Positions 1 to 8,853 of a stretch of DNA of 64,000 nt are shown here, in pieces. The stretch spans positions 31,232 through 95,231 of the forward strand of contig NZ_JALGRO010000015.1 of NCBI RefSeq assembly GCF_022815645.1, in the 5' to 3' direction. This DNA comes from Curtobacterium sp. VKM Ac-2922. GTDB lineage: Bacteria; Actinomycetota; Actinomycetes; Actinomycetales; Microbacteriaceae. A program made the position numbers and the translations under genes. The notes under the pieces are model-generated. The model saw only the letters and a program-made list of their open reading frames with translations. It was not told the DNA's origin and ran no database searches. Position 1 is the first letter of the stretch. Every line of letters starts with the position of its first letter.

Positions 1-55
1 CATGGAGCCGGCCGCGCCCGGCGACGGCATCGTGGCGGAGCTCGCCGCGCGCTGA
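1..55 (+). CDS. C-terminal end of an unidentified protein, cut by the window edge
   Basis: An open frame runs in from the left edge and stops with TGA at 53-55. All sixteen codons from the in-frame ATG at position 2 end in G or C, which fits the codon use of this genome. The visible tail is rich in Ala and Glu and ends AELAAR. Too little is present to assign a function. The ATG at 2 is probably internal. Confidence 0.45.
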   Translation, partial: MEPAAPGDGIVAELAAR

Positions 56-178
56 CGCGCGCCGGCCGCGCCGGCCGCGCTGGCCGCGCCGGCCGCGCAG
101 GCCGCGCCGAGTCTCGGCCAGGCGGACAGATCCCGCCGTCCGGAATCCGCACCGTGTCCGCGGGGCCGAGTCTCGGCC
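56..178. repeat. GC-rich decamer repeats and two copies of a GGCCGAGTCTCGGCC dyad
   Basis: Positions 56-108 consist of near-identical 10-bp units around GCCGGCCGCG, in tandem. The self-complementary GCCGAGTCTCGGC follows at 106-118, and GGCCGAGTCTCGGCC occurs again at 164-178. The stretch lies between two gene ends, so it may act in 3' RNA structure. No gene is seen here. Confidence 0.5.
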
Positions 179-200
179 GGCGGTCCGCCACCACGACGCA

Positions 201-240
201 GACGGGAGGCCCGGTGCCAGCTGGCACCGGGCCTCCCGTC
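201..240. terminator. Perfect 40-bp palindrome between converging genes, probable bidirectional terminator
   Basis: The left arm GACGGGAGGCCCGGTGCCAG is followed at once by its exact reverse complement. It lies between the truncated plus-strand gene and the end of the minus-strand DinB gene. There is no T-run. It is the first member of a palindrome family found at many transcription-unit ends in this window. Confidence 0.7.
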
Positions 241-265
241 CGTCGTCTGGTCCGGCCCCGGGCCG

Positions 266-775
266 TCAGTTCTGGAAGAACAGCAGGCCGCGCACGTAAC
301 CGGCCTGGCCGGCGTGCTGTGTGCAGTCGTTGAGGATGCTGACGATGCGGCTGCCGGCGGTGACGGGCGGGTCCCACGCGTCGTCGACCACGGGGTCCAG
401 GTCGTCCGGGCCGAGCGTGCCGAGGTACGCCACGGTGCGCTCGTGCACCGCGTCGAGGTACCCGGTCAGCAGCGCGGCGGACGCCCGGACGCGGCCGACC
501 TCGTCGCGGGACATGCCGTAGCCGAGCGCCTCGGGGGCGAAGGGCAGGCCGAACCGGTCGTACCAGCCGTCCGCGGTCCAGACCTGCTCGCTGCCGGCCA
601 GGTCGGCGACCTGCGCGTCCTGGCCCCGGGCGATGTGCCACGCGAGCCAGGCCAGCGTGTTCGCGCCGGCGGCCGGACGGGCCGCGAGCTGGTCTTCGGA
701 GAGCCCGTCGACGGCGCCGGCGACGGTCGGAGGGATGCGGGAGAACGCCTCGATGAGGACTTCGCTGGGGGTCAT
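266..775 (-). CDS. DinB-family (DUF664-like) putative metal-dependent protein
   Basis: This 169-residue protein has the four-helix DinB pattern: a helix with WHIARGQD (His47) and a late helix with TQHAGQAGYVRG (His154), the usual metal-ligand positions. Actinobacterial members include mycothiol- or bacillithiol-dependent transferases, but the substrate here is unknown. The ATG at 773-775 overlaps the stop of the upstream marR-type gene by 4 bp, so the two are translationally coupled and the regulator probably controls this gene. A longer frame reading through both genes on the same strand is a GC-rich artefact. Confidence 0.8.
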   Translation of the reverse strand: MTPSEVLIEAFSRIPPTVAGAVDGLSEDQLAARPAAGANTLAWLAWHIARGQDAQVADLAGSEQVWTADGWYDRFGLPFAPEALGYGMSRDEVGRVRASAALLTGYLDAVHERTVAYLGTLGPDDLDPVVDDAWDPPVTAGSRIVSILNDCTQHAGQAGYVRGLLFFQN

Positions 776-1290
776 TCCCCCGAACGTACGCTCGCACGTG
801 CCGAGCGTCGGCCGAGTGCCTGGCCCAGTCGGGTGAAGGCGTCGGTCAGGGCCTGGCGCTCGTCGGGGGCGACGACCTCGCGGAACGACGCGGAGTAGAC
901 GGCGGCGATCTGCTGGGCGACGGTCTCGCCGGACGGGGTCAGGTGCAGCAGGATGCTGCGCCGGTCGTTCGGGTTGGGGCGGCGTTCGATGTGTCCACGC
1001 TGCTCGAGTCGGTCGATCAGCGACGTCATCGCGCCGGTGGACAGCTCGAGGTACTCGCCGGACTGCTTCGGGGTGACCCCCGCACCGTCGGCCGCGGCCA
1101 GGAAGAACACGAAGCGGCTGTCGGTGGCGTTGAGGCCCCGCGCCTGGCTCTCGTGGTGGAGCACCCGCGCGTGCTGGGTCTGCAGCAGCCGGAACGCGGT
1201 CATCAGTCGTCCCAGGTCGGTGTCCGCAACGCCGTCGATCGTGGCGGGCGCGGGGGATTCGGGGACTGCGGTGATGCGGAGGTCCGTCAT
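772..1290 (-). CDS. MarR-family transcriptional regulator
   Basis: This 172-residue winged-helix protein has the MarR core: a recognition helix region LSTGAMTSLIDRLEQRGHIERRPNPNDRRS around residues 85-115, with the typical Asp-Arg-Arg of the wing, flanked by dimerisation helices. It is the first gene of a two-gene operon with the DinB-like protein. A perfect 9-3-9 inverted repeat lies about 65 bp upstream and is the likely autoregulatory operator. The ligand is unknown. Confidence 0.88.
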   Translation of the reverse strand: MTDLRITAVPESPAPATIDGVADTDLGRLMTAFRLLQTQHARVLHHESQARGLNATDSRFVFFLAAADGAGVTPKQSGEYLELSTGAMTSLIDRLEQRGHIERRPNPNDRRSILLHLTPSGETVAQQIAAVYSASFREVVAPDERQALTDAFTRLGQALGRRSARASVRSGE

Positions 1291-1354
1291 CGGGCTCTTC
1301 TCGGGTGGGTGTTCCGTGCGGCACGGGCATGCCGCTGTGCCACTCAGTCAACAA

Positions 1355-1375
1355 GTATCTCAAGGATTGAGATAC
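1355..1375. promoter_or_regulatory. Putative MarR operator, perfect inverted repeat
   Basis: GTATCTCAA-GGA-TTGAGATAC is a perfect dyad with 9-bp arms in an AT-rich patch upstream of the marR-type gene. MarR proteins typically bind 16-20 bp palindromes of this kind. A GC-rich dyad, CCCCCAGCACTGGGGG, abuts it at 1376-1391. Confidence 0.65.
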
Positions 1376-1547
1376 CCCCCAGCACTGGGGGTGTTGCTCG
1401 CCCTTGTGAGCATCACGGAACGCAAGTAACTTGATCGCCGTACCAAACCAGTACACGGCACCACGCACCACATCGGCCTGCAGCGCGACCAACCACCGCG
1501 GATCCGGGCCACCCACCGATCAGATCTCTTCCTCCGGGAGTACCGCC

Positions 1548-2153
1548 ATGTCTCGTGTCACCCCTCGCGCCGCTCGTCTCGCCGCCTGGATCGCCATCCC
1601 CGCCGCCCTCGTCGCCTCGGGTGCCGTCGTCTCCACCGCGTCCTACTCGGCCTTCTCGGCCACCACCGTCAACCCGACCAGCAACTGGACCGCCGGTTCC
1701 GTCGCCCTGAGCGACGACGACAACAACACCGCGCTCTTCACCGCCACCGGCCTGAAGCCCGGCTCCACCGGCGCGAACTGCATCACGGTGACCTCCACCG
1801 GGTCGCTGGCGTCCACCGTCAAGCTCTACGCCACCAACGCGCAGACGTCGAGCGCGCTCGCGTCGAACACCGCGATCGTGATCGAGCAGGGCACCGGTGG
1901 CGGGTTCGGCTCGTGCTCGGGCTTCACGCCGGCCACCACCAACGGCACCCTGACCCCGGCGAACTCCACCCTCGCGAGCTTCGCCACCGCGAGCACGAGC
2001 TTCGCCAACGGCCTCGGCAGCTGGGCACCGACGGGCACCGCCTCGGAGTCCCGCGTCTACCGCATCACCTACACCGTGTCGCCGACCGCACCCAACTCGG
2101 TGCAGGGCACCACCGCGTCCCTCGGCCTGACGTGGGAGGCCCAGAACAGCTGA
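1548..2153 (+). CDS. SipW-dependent-type secreted envelope protein (TasA/camelysin-like)
   Basis: This 201-residue protein has a basic start, a hydrophobic segment at about 14-32, and then the YSAFSATTVNPTSNWTAGSVAL motif typical of substrates of SipW-type signal peptidases. The rest is rich in Thr, Ser, Asn and Ala with few charges and two Cys, as in beta-sandwich surface or fibre subunits. The chosen ATG follows a GGGAG sequence. The signal peptidase gene starts 32 bp downstream, which supports an enzyme-substrate pair. Its role in fibres or matrix is inferred from the family. Confidence 0.78.
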   Translation: MSRVTPRAARLAAWIAIPAALVASGAVVSTASYSAFSATTVNPTSNWTAGSVALSDDDNNTALFTATGLKPGSTGANCITVTSTGSLASTVKLYATNAQTSSALASNTAIVIEQGTGGGFGSCSGFTPATTNGTLTPANSTLASFATASTSFANGLGSWAPTGTASESRVYRITYTVSPTAPNSVQGTTASLGLTWEAQNS

Positions 2154-2185
2154 TCGGGTCGTCCCGTCCCCACGTGGAGGCAGTC

Positions 2186-3391
2186 ATGGTCAGCATCGCA
2201 GTGCACGGTGGTCGCCCACCGCACGGTGCCGCCCGGGATGCCGTCGCGTGGGGACGCGTCGTCGTCGCGACCCTCGCCCGCACAGTGGTCGTGACACTCC
2301 TCGGCATGGCGCTGTGGGCTGCCGCCCCCGCCGTCCTCGGATGGCACCCCACCACCGTGATGACCGGGTCGATGGAGCCGCGGTTGCGTCCCGGCGACGT
2401 GGTCGTCTCACGTCCGGTCGCTCCGGCAGCGCTCCGGCTCGGCCAGGTCCTGCTCGCCGACGACCCCGACCAGCCAGGACACCTGCGGCTGCACCGGGCC
2501 GTGGCGGACGGGCCGGACCGGACGATCACCACCAAGGGTGATGCGAACCCGGGCGACGACTCCACACCGCTCGAACGCTCCGCCGTGCACGGGGTCGGCT
2601 CGTTGCGCATCCCGTTCGTCGCGACGCCGATCGTCTGGATGCGCGGTGGCGAGTGGGCGAAGGTCGCGCTGCTCGTCCTGGCGTTCGCCGCGGTGCTGTG
2701 GCTGTGCACGGTGGACGGCTCGTTGCGGCGGGCACCGTCGGACCCGTCGGACCCGTCGGACCCGTCGGATCCTTCCGACGACGACGGTCCGGGTCCGGGT
2801 CCGGGTCCGGGTGTCGGCCTGGAGGCCCTGCTCGCCCCGCTCGCGTCGCCACCGTCCGCGAGACGGTCCGGCCGGCACGTCCTGGTGCGTCGCGACGCCG
2901 GCTCGCGTCGGGCAGCGCGCCGTCGGACACGGCACCGGCACCGACTGCGTCGGGGCGGTGCCGCGGCCACTGTGCTCATCGTCGCCGGCGGCGTCGGCCT
3001 GCTGGTGCCAGCCGAGGCCATCGCCGGTCCGTTCACCAACACCACCGCGGCGGTGACCGGGACGATGCGCGCCGCGGTCCCTGCGCCGCCCACCGGTCTC
3101 AAGTGCGCCGCGAACGGCAGCAACGCCGTGACCATCTCCTGGGTCGCACCCGCCGACGAGCCGAAGGGGTACGTGGTCCTGGGCAACGGATCGCAGATCA
3201 CCACCGCGGGCCCGAAGGCCACCAGCGCCGGTCTCGTCGCGCAGGGCCTGCTCAACCTGGGGACCACCTACAAGGTCCAGGTGCAGGCCGACTTCGGCAG
3301 CACCGGGTGGAACGCGAACACCACGTCGACGGACTTCGTCAACGTGCGCGTGGTGAACGTGCTCGGGCTCACCTCGGTCGTCTGCGCCTGA
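2186..3391 (+). CDS. SipW-type signal peptidase I fused to a secreted FN3-like domain
   Basis: Residues 1-210 are an ER/SipW-type signal peptidase. A TM helix at about 25-50 is followed by TGSMEPRLRPGDVV (catalytic Ser), LRLHRAV (His in place of Lys, as in ER-type enzymes), TKGDANPGDD, and a second TM helix. A linker of PSD repeats and a Gly-Pro run follows, then a basic stretch. The last 145 residues have their own hydrophobic segment, a GPFTNTTAAVTG motif resembling SipW substrates, and an FN3-like domain (PPTGLKC...TISWVAP). The peptidase may therefore carry one of its own substrates. The ATG follows a GGAGG sequence. Usual SipW enzymes are about 190 residues and this one is 401. Confidence 0.8.
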   Translation: MVSIAVHGGRPPHGAARDAVAWGRVVVATLARTVVVTLLGMALWAAAPAVLGWHPTTVMTGSMEPRLRPGDVVVSRPVAPAALRLGQVLLADDPDQPGHLRLHRAVADGPDRTITTKGDANPGDDSTPLERSAVHGVGSLRIPFVATPIVWMRGGEWAKVALLVLAFAAVLWLCTVDGSLRRAPSDPSDPSDPSDPSDDDGPGPGPGPGVGLEALLAPLASPPSARRSGRHVLVRRDAGSRRAARRRTRHRHRLRRGGAAATVLIVAGGVGLLVPAEAIAGPFTNTTAAVTGTMRAAVPAPPTGLKCAANGSNAVTISWVAPADEPKGYVVLGNGSQITTAGPKATSAGLVAQGLLNLGTTYKVQVQADFGSTGWNANTTSTDFVNVRVVNVLGLTSVVCA

Positions 3392-3462
3392 CGCGGCCCG
3401 GGTTCTCCACAGGTCCGGGAGCGGCGTCCGGGGATGTCCGCCGTCGCGGCTACCGTGGCCGC

Positions 3463-4632
3463 ATGCGCATCCTGCACACCGGTGACTGGCACCTGGGCCG
3501 GACCCTGCTCGGGGCCGACCTGCTGCCACACCAGGCAGCCTTCCTCGACCACCTGGTCGGGGTCGTCGTGCAGCGCTCGGTCGACCTGGTCGTCATCGCC
3601 GGCGACGTCTACGACCGGGCGATCCCACCCGTCGACGCCGTCCGCATGCTCTCCACGGCGCTCGAGCGGCTCGCCGCGGTGGCGACCGTGGTGGTCACGC
3701 CCGGCAACCACGACTCGGCGGCCCGACTGGGGTTCGGGTCCGGCGTGATGAACGACCGCGTCCGCATCCTGGCGGAACCTGCACACGTGGCCGACCCGGT
3801 CCTGGTCGACGACCCCGACGGTGCCGTGGCGGTCTACGGCATCCCCTACCTGCAGCCCGACCTGGTGCGGTACGCCCTGGCCGACGTGCCCGACGAACCC
3901 CTCGCCCGCTCGCACCAGGCCGTCGTCGGTGCCGCGGTCGCACGCATCCGGGCCGACCTCGACACCCGACCCGGTACGCGCTCGGTCGTCGTCGCACACG
4001 CGTTCGTCGGTGGCGCCGAACCGAGCGACAGCGAACAGGACATCCGCGTCGGCGGCGTCGACCGCGTCGCCGAGTCGGTGTTCGCGGACTTCGACTACGT
4101 CGCACTCGGGCACCTGCACGGTCCGCAGCGCGTCGGCGGCTCCGAGCGCCTCCGGTACGCCGGGTCGCCGCTGGCGTTCTCGTTCGGTGAGCGGCACCAG
4201 GTCAAGTCGGTGACCCTCGTCGACCTGGCCGCCGACGGCAGCGTCACCGTCGAGCTGCTGCCGGTGCCCGTGCCCCGGCCGCTGGTCGACGTCCGCGACA
4301 CCATCGACGCGATCGAGTCCGGCGCGCACGCGCAGCACGCCGACGCCTGGGTGCGGGTCGCGGTGACCGATGCCGTGCACCCCGAGCGCATGTACGCCCG
4401 GGTCAAGGACCGCTTCCCGCACGCGCTCGCCATCACCCACGAACCGGCCGACGCACTGGAACGCACATCGGGTCGTGCCGTCACCGCGACGTCCGACCCG
4501 GTCGAGGTCACGGCCGACTTCGTCACCTACGCCACGGGTGCCGCTCCCACGGACGACGAGCTCGTCGTGCTGCGTGACGCGTACGAAGCCGCGGCGGCGT
4601 CGCTGTCCGAGCAGGACCGGGCGGCACGCTGA
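3463..4632 (+). CDS. sbcD: Exonuclease SbcD, nuclease subunit of SbcCD (Mre11 family)
   Basis: This 389-residue calcineurin-type phosphoesterase contains the Mre11 metal motifs in order: GDWHLGR near residue 7, GDVYDR near 47, GNHD near 85, and a GHLH motif around 215. With SbcC it forms the SbcCD nuclease, which cleaves DNA hairpins and protein-blocked ends. Its stop overlaps the sbcC start by one base (TGATG), so the subunits are coupled. Hairpin cutting is of interest in a genome so rich in long palindromes. Confidence 0.95.
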   Translation: MRILHTGDWHLGRTLLGADLLPHQAAFLDHLVGVVVQRSVDLVVIAGDVYDRAIPPVDAVRMLSTALERLAAVATVVVTPGNHDSAARLGFGSGVMNDRVRILAEPAHVADPVLVDDPDGAVAVYGIPYLQPDLVRYALADVPDEPLARSHQAVVGAAVARIRADLDTRPGTRSVVVAHAFVGGAEPSDSEQDIRVGGVDRVAESVFADFDYVALGHLHGPQRVGGSERLRYAGSPLAFSFGERHQVKSVTLVDLAADGSVTVELLPVPVPRPLVDVRDTIDAIESGAHAQHADAWVRVAVTDAVHPERMYARVKDRFPHALAITHEPADALERTSGRAVTATSDPVEVTADFVTYATGAAPTDDELVVLRDAYEAAAASLSEQDRAAR

Positions 4633-7600
4633 TGTACCTGCACCGCCTCGACCTGCGCGCCATCGGCCCCTACCCCGACCGCGTCACGATCGACTTCGCA
4701 GCGCTCGCCGCCTCGGGGGTCTTCCTGCTCGAAGGGCCCACCGGATCCGGCAAGTCGACCATCATCGACGCCGTCGTCTTCGCGCTGTACGGCGGGCTCG
4801 CGGGCAGCGACGCCAGCAGCGACCGTCTGCACAGCCAGCACGCCGACCCCGCGGTCGAGCCGTACGTCGAGCTCGTCTTCGAGACGGGTGCCGGCGTGTT
4901 CCGCGTCCGTCGCACGCCGCAGTACGAGCGCCCCAAGCAGCGCGGCACCGGTACCGTCCGGCAGAACGCCTCGGCCACCCTCAGCCGTCTCACCAGCCCG
5001 ACCGATCCCGTCGGCGACGCCGTGTCCGCCCGTGCGCAGGAGATCGGTGCCGAGGTCGCACGCATCGTCGGACTCGACCGCGCGCAGTTCCTGCAGACCG
5101 TCGTGCTGCCGCAGGGTGAGTTCGCCCGGTTCCTCCGCGCGCCCGGCGAAGACCGCCGCAAGCTGCTGCAGTCGCTGTTCGGCACCGAGATCTACGACCG
5201 CACGGCCGACGAACTCGCCACCCGACGTCGCGCCGCCGCGGCCGAGGTCGACGCAGCGGACGCCCGCGTGCGGGACGCCCTCGCGCGCTTCGCCGAGGCA
5301 TCGGGCACCCCCGATGCCGACGAGTCGTCGGCGCCGACCCTCGCGGCCCAGCTGCGTGCGCAGGCCGATGCCGCCGACGCTGCCCGGGTCACGGCCGCTG
5401 CCGCTGCCCGCGCGGCCACCGACCACGAACAGGCCGTCGTCGCGCGGGTCGCCGCGCTCGACCGCCGTCGTGGGTTCCTGCGTCGTTCGGCAGCGCTCGA
5501 CCAGGCGTCCGCCGCGGTCGACGCCGCGCGGGTCCGGCTCGCGTCGGGGGAGCGCGCGGCCCGGGTGGCGGCCGTCGCCGACGGGCTCGATGCAGCGCTC
5601 TCCCGGGCCGCGCGAGCCCACCACGACCGAGACGCACTGCGGGCACGCCACGGCGTCACCGACCTGGACGCGGCAGCCGAGCGTGACCGTCTGGCCCGGG
5701 TGGCGTCCGACGTGCGCCACCTCGTCCCCGTGGCCGAATCCCTGCCCGGGCGGGTCCGTGCACTCGAGGCAGCCCGGACCGACGCCGAGTCGCTCGAGGC
5801 GCAGCTCAGCGACCTCGACCAGGCGCTGCAGGACCGTCCGGACGAACGGGCGCGCATCGTCGCGGCCTCGCACGACGCGGCGATCGTGGCCGCCGACGCG
5901 CAGGCAGCCCAGCACGACGCCGATGCCGTCCAGGTGCTCCGCGCCGCACACACGGCGCTCGATGCGGTGCGCTCGCGGGTCACTTCGGCCCAGGCAGCCG
6001 TCGCGGCCGCCCGCACCTCGGCGACCGCCGCCGTGCAGGCCGAGCAGTACCTGCGCGAACGCCGGATCGCCGGGCTTGCGGGCGAGCTGGGCGCGGCACT
6101 CGCGCCGGGCGACGCCTGCCCGGTCTGCGGTTCGGTCGACCACCCCGCCGTCGCGACCCCGCAGGACGACCACCCGACGCCGTCGCAGATCCAGGCGGCC
6201 GTCGACACCGCACGCCGGGCCGAGCAGTCCCTCGCCGAGGCCGCCACCGACCTGGCGCTCGAGCGTGCCGAGCGTGACCGGTTGACGGCCGTCGTCGGGG
6301 ACGCCGACCCCGAGACACTCGATCACCGCGCCGCGGCCGCCGCGGAACGGCTGCGGGTCGCTCACGACGCTGCCACCAGCGTCGCCGAGCACGAGCGCGC
6401 CAAGACCGCGCACGACGAGGCGACCCGCGCGCTCGAACGCGACCGCAACGCCGTCGCCACCCGACGACAGGTGCTCCAGGCGACCACCGAGGCGGACCAC
6501 GCCCGACTGCAGCAGGACACGCGGGCGGTCCAGGCGGCGCAGCGCACGCTTGCAGCAGAACGCACTGTCGTGGTCGCGGCATCGATCGACCCGACTCCGG
6601 ACGACACGACTCCGGACGACACGACGCCCGACGACCCGACGTCCCACGAGTCCGACGACACGACGCTGTCCGACGACCCGACGCCCGATGACCCGACGTC
6701 CCACGAGCCCGAGGACACGACGCTGTCCGACGCCGTCGCGGCCCTCGACGACCGGGTCGCCGCGTTCCGGGCCGTCGCCGACGCGGACGAGCACTGTCGC
6801 ACGGCCGACGCGGCCGTCACCGAGCGCCAGGCCGAGGTTGCGCAGGTCGTCGCCGACCACGAGTTCGCCGACGTCACCGCCGCACGGGCCGCCGTGCTCG
6901 ACCCCGCGGACGCGGCTCGTCTGCGCGCCGAGGTCGACCACGCCGACCGCGAGCGCGCCGTCGTCGACGCCGGGCTCGCCGAACCCGCGGTCGTCGCCGC
7001 CGCGCAGGACGACACCGACGACGTCCCGCTCGACCTCGAACGTGCCCGTGTCGTGACCGCGCAGGCAGCAGCGGCCCTCGACCAGGCCATCCGCACCGCA
7101 GCCACGACCGGTGACCGCGCGGTCGCGGCCGAGCGGTGTTCCGCCGACCTCGCCAGGGCGCTCACCCAACGCGCGTCGACGTCGGCGCGCAGTCGCGCCG
7201 TCGTCCGGCTCGCCGACATCGCGGCGGGTGCGCCCGGGCACAACACCACCGGCGTCACGCTCGGCACCTACGTGCTGATGCGCCGGTTCGAGGACGTCGT
7301 CGCCGCCGCCAACGACCGGCTGCGCACGATGCTGGGCGGGCGGTTCACGCTCGAGACCTCCGACGAACGCGAGACCGGCACCCGCTCACGTCGGACGGGT
7401 CTGGCGCTGGCGGTCCGCGACCACACCACCGACACCACCCGCGACCCCCGCAGCCTGTCCGGCGGCGAGACCTTCACGGTGTCGCTGTGCCTGGCACTCG
7501 GGCTGGCAGACGTCGTGCAGGCCGAGGCCGGCGGCGTCTCGCTCGGCACGCTCTTCGTCGACGAGGGCTTCGGCACGCTCGACCCGGAGACCCTCGACGG

Positions 7601-7748
7601 CGTGGTCGACCAGCTCGCCCGGTTGACGGCCGGCGGTCGACAGGTCGGCATCGTCAGTCACGTCGAAGAACTCAAGCAGCGCATCCCCGAGCGCATCGCC
7701 GTGCGCCGCAGCCCGGGCGGCGGCTCACACGTCACCACGACCGTCTGA
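4632..7748 (+). CDS. sbcC: Exonuclease SbcC, SMC-like ATPase subunit of SbcCD (Rad50 family)
   Basis: This 1038-residue protein has Walker A GPTGSGKST at 35-43, long Ala/Arg/Glu-rich coiled coils, a zinc-hook CPVC at 496-499, the LSGGE signature near 942 and Walker B LFVDEGFGTLD near 974. An unusual acidic insertion of repeated Asp-Thr-Pro units (DDTTPDDTTPDD, TSHES, TSHEP) covers residues of about 653-701 in the second coiled-coil arm. It pairs with the overlapping sbcD gene. Confidence 0.95.
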   Translation: MYLHRLDLRAIGPYPDRVTIDFAALAASGVFLLEGPTGSGKSTIIDAVVFALYGGLAGSDASSDRLHSQHADPAVEPYVELVFETGAGVFRVRRTPQYERPKQRGTGTVRQNASATLSRLTSPTDPVGDAVSARAQEIGAEVARIVGLDRAQFLQTVVLPQGEFARFLRAPGEDRRKLLQSLFGTEIYDRTADELATRRRAAAAEVDAADARVRDALARFAEASGTPDADESSAPTLAAQLRAQADAADAARVTAAAAARAATDHEQAVVARVAALDRRRGFLRRSAALDQASAAVDAARVRLASGERAARVAAVADGLDAALSRAARAHHDRDALRARHGVTDLDAAAERDRLARVASDVRHLVPVAESLPGRVRALEAARTDAESLEAQLSDLDQALQDRPDERARIVAASHDAAIVAADAQAAQHDADAVQVLRAAHTALDAVRSRVTSAQAAVAAARTSATAAVQAEQYLRERRIAGLAGELGAALAPGDACPVCGSVDHPAVATPQDDHPTPSQIQAAVDTARRAEQSLAEAATDLALERAERDRLTAVVGDADPETLDHRAAAAAERLRVAHDAATSVAEHERAKTAHDEATRALERDRNAVATRRQVLQATTEADHARLQQDTRAVQAAQRTLAAERTVVVAASIDPTPDDTTPDDTTPDDPTSHESDDTTLSDDPTPDDPTSHEPEDTTLSDAVAALDDRVAAFRAVADADEHCRTADAAVTERQAEVAQVVADHEFADVTAARAAVLDPADAARLRAEVDHADRERAVVDAGLAEPAVVAAAQDDTDDVPLDLERARVVTAQAAAALDQAIRTAATTGDRAVAAERCSADLARALTQRASTSARSRAVVRLADIAAGAPGHNTTGVTLGTYVLMRRFEDVVAAANDRLRTMLGGRFTLETSDERETGTRSRRTGLALAVRDHTTDTTRDPRSLSGGETFTVSLCLALGLADVVQAEAGGVSLGTLFVDEGFGTLDPETLDGVVDQLARLTAGGRQVGIVSHVEELKQRIPERIAVRRSPGGGSHVTTTV

Positions 7749-7751
7749 CGG

Positions 7752-7934
7752 TCAGGGCGTCGGCGCGGTCGAGGTGTCGACCGTCCCGTCGGGCGGCGGC
7801 AGGATGTCCGCCGCGATCCACGGGAACACCCACGTGAACAGCACGAAGACGATCGCCACGAGCAGCACGACGAGCTCGATGACCTTGAGTGCGGTGGGGC
7901 CGGGCAGCAGTCGCCAGACCAGGGGGAAGATCAC
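7752..7934 (-). CDS. Small single-pass membrane protein linked to sortase
   Basis: This 60-residue protein starts at GTG 7932-7934, overlapping the sortase stop as GTGA. It has one strong hydrophobic helix (LVVLLVAIVFVLFTWVF) and a Pro/Thr-rich tail. Its position directly after a class E sortase suggests a partner or regulator of the sortase, but no function is recognised. Confidence 0.65.
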   Translation of the reverse strand: MIFPLVWRLLPGPTALKVIELVVLLVAIVFVLFTWVFPWIAADILPPPDGTVDTSTAPTP

Positions 7935-8743
7935 TTGGGCGTCTCCGACAGTTCCTTCGGGGTGCCGTCCGACACCGGCATCCAGTAGTCCATCTTGGCG
8001 TGCACGATGTAGCGCTCCTTGGCGGACCACATCGGGTGGCACGCGGTCAGGGTGAGCCAGCGGTCCTGGGCGGTGGGTTCGACGCCGGGCTGGTTCGGCA
8101 CCGGCGCGATCGTCTCGATGTGGTCCGGCGTGACGATCTGGCTGTCGGTGACCTTGTAGACGTACCAGACGTCGAAGCCCTTGTCCTTGTCGGTCACGCG
8201 CACGACGATCGCGTCGTCGGTCTTCAGGTCGGCGATCTGGTTGAGCGGCTTGCCGTAGGTCACCCGGTGGCCGGCGACGGCGAAGTTGCCCTCGGCGCCG
8301 GGCATCGCGGTGTCCTGGTAGTGCCCGAGCCCGATGGTGTTGAGCACCTTCTCACGGTCGGTGCCCTCGCCGATGGGCTGGTCGTAGCCCGCGCCGAAGC
8401 GGGGGATCTGCATCGTGCCGAAGACCGTGGACAACCCGGGCGGCTCGGCGAGCACGGGCGCCTGGTCGCGGTGCTCGGTGGGCGTGGGGTTCGAGGTGGG
8501 CGCCTCGGTCTGGCCCAGGTCCTTGACGAGCGAGGACTGGTGCTGCGAGGCGACGACGTCGGTCCACCACGCGGTCCACAGCACGTACAGCCCGGTCCCC
8601 GCGCCCGCGATGATCAGCAGTTCGGCCAGCAGCGAGACGAGCGCGCCACCCACCGTCTGGCGGGGCCGACGGCCGCGACCCCGGTGCGCGGGGGCGGCAT
8701 CCGGTGCGCTCGGTGGCGGGGGGAGTGTCTCGTGGGTGGTCAC
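7931..8743 (-). CDS. Class E sortase
   Basis: This 270-residue protein has a Pro-rich cytoplasmic N-terminus, a TM helix near residues 35-60 and a sortase domain with the active-site segment LTLTACHP (catalytic Cys) and a downstream Arg in AKERYIVH. The earlier His is in VAGHRVTYG. Class E sortases attach LAxTG-type proteins to peptidoglycan in high-GC Gram-positives. The start chosen is GTG 8741-8743, preceded by AGGAG at 4-bp spacing. An upstream in-frame ATG has no such site. No sorting substrate is visible in the window. Confidence 0.88.
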   Translation of the reverse strand: MTTHETLPPPPSAPDAAPAHRGRGRRPRQTVGGALVSLLAELLIIAGAGTGLYVLWTAWWTDVVASQHQSSLVKDLGQTEAPTSNPTPTEHRDQAPVLAEPPGLSTVFGTMQIPRFGAGYDQPIGEGTDREKVLNTIGLGHYQDTAMPGAEGNFAVAGHRVTYGKPLNQIADLKTDDAIVVRVTDKDKGFDVWYVYKVTDSQIVTPDHIETIAPVPNQPGVEPTAQDRWLTLTACHPMWSAKERYIVHAKMDYWMPVSDGTPKELSETPK

Positions 8744-8853
8744 GTGGCTCCTGATCCGGTCGGACGAGCGTCGAGGTGGACGATGCTCAGGTCTATCAGA
8801 CCACGGCGAACCGCTGAAGACGGTGTTCTCCACAACACCGGTACCGTGACGGG

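Noticed and set aside
56..108. GC-rich tandem repeats as a possible coding or CRISPR-like array
   Set aside because: The units are contiguous 10-mers without spacers and lie after a stop codon.
266..1516. A 416-codon frame covering the DinB and marR genes
   Set aside because: The part before 775 is the wrong frame of the marR gene. The DinB protein starts at the ATGA overlap.
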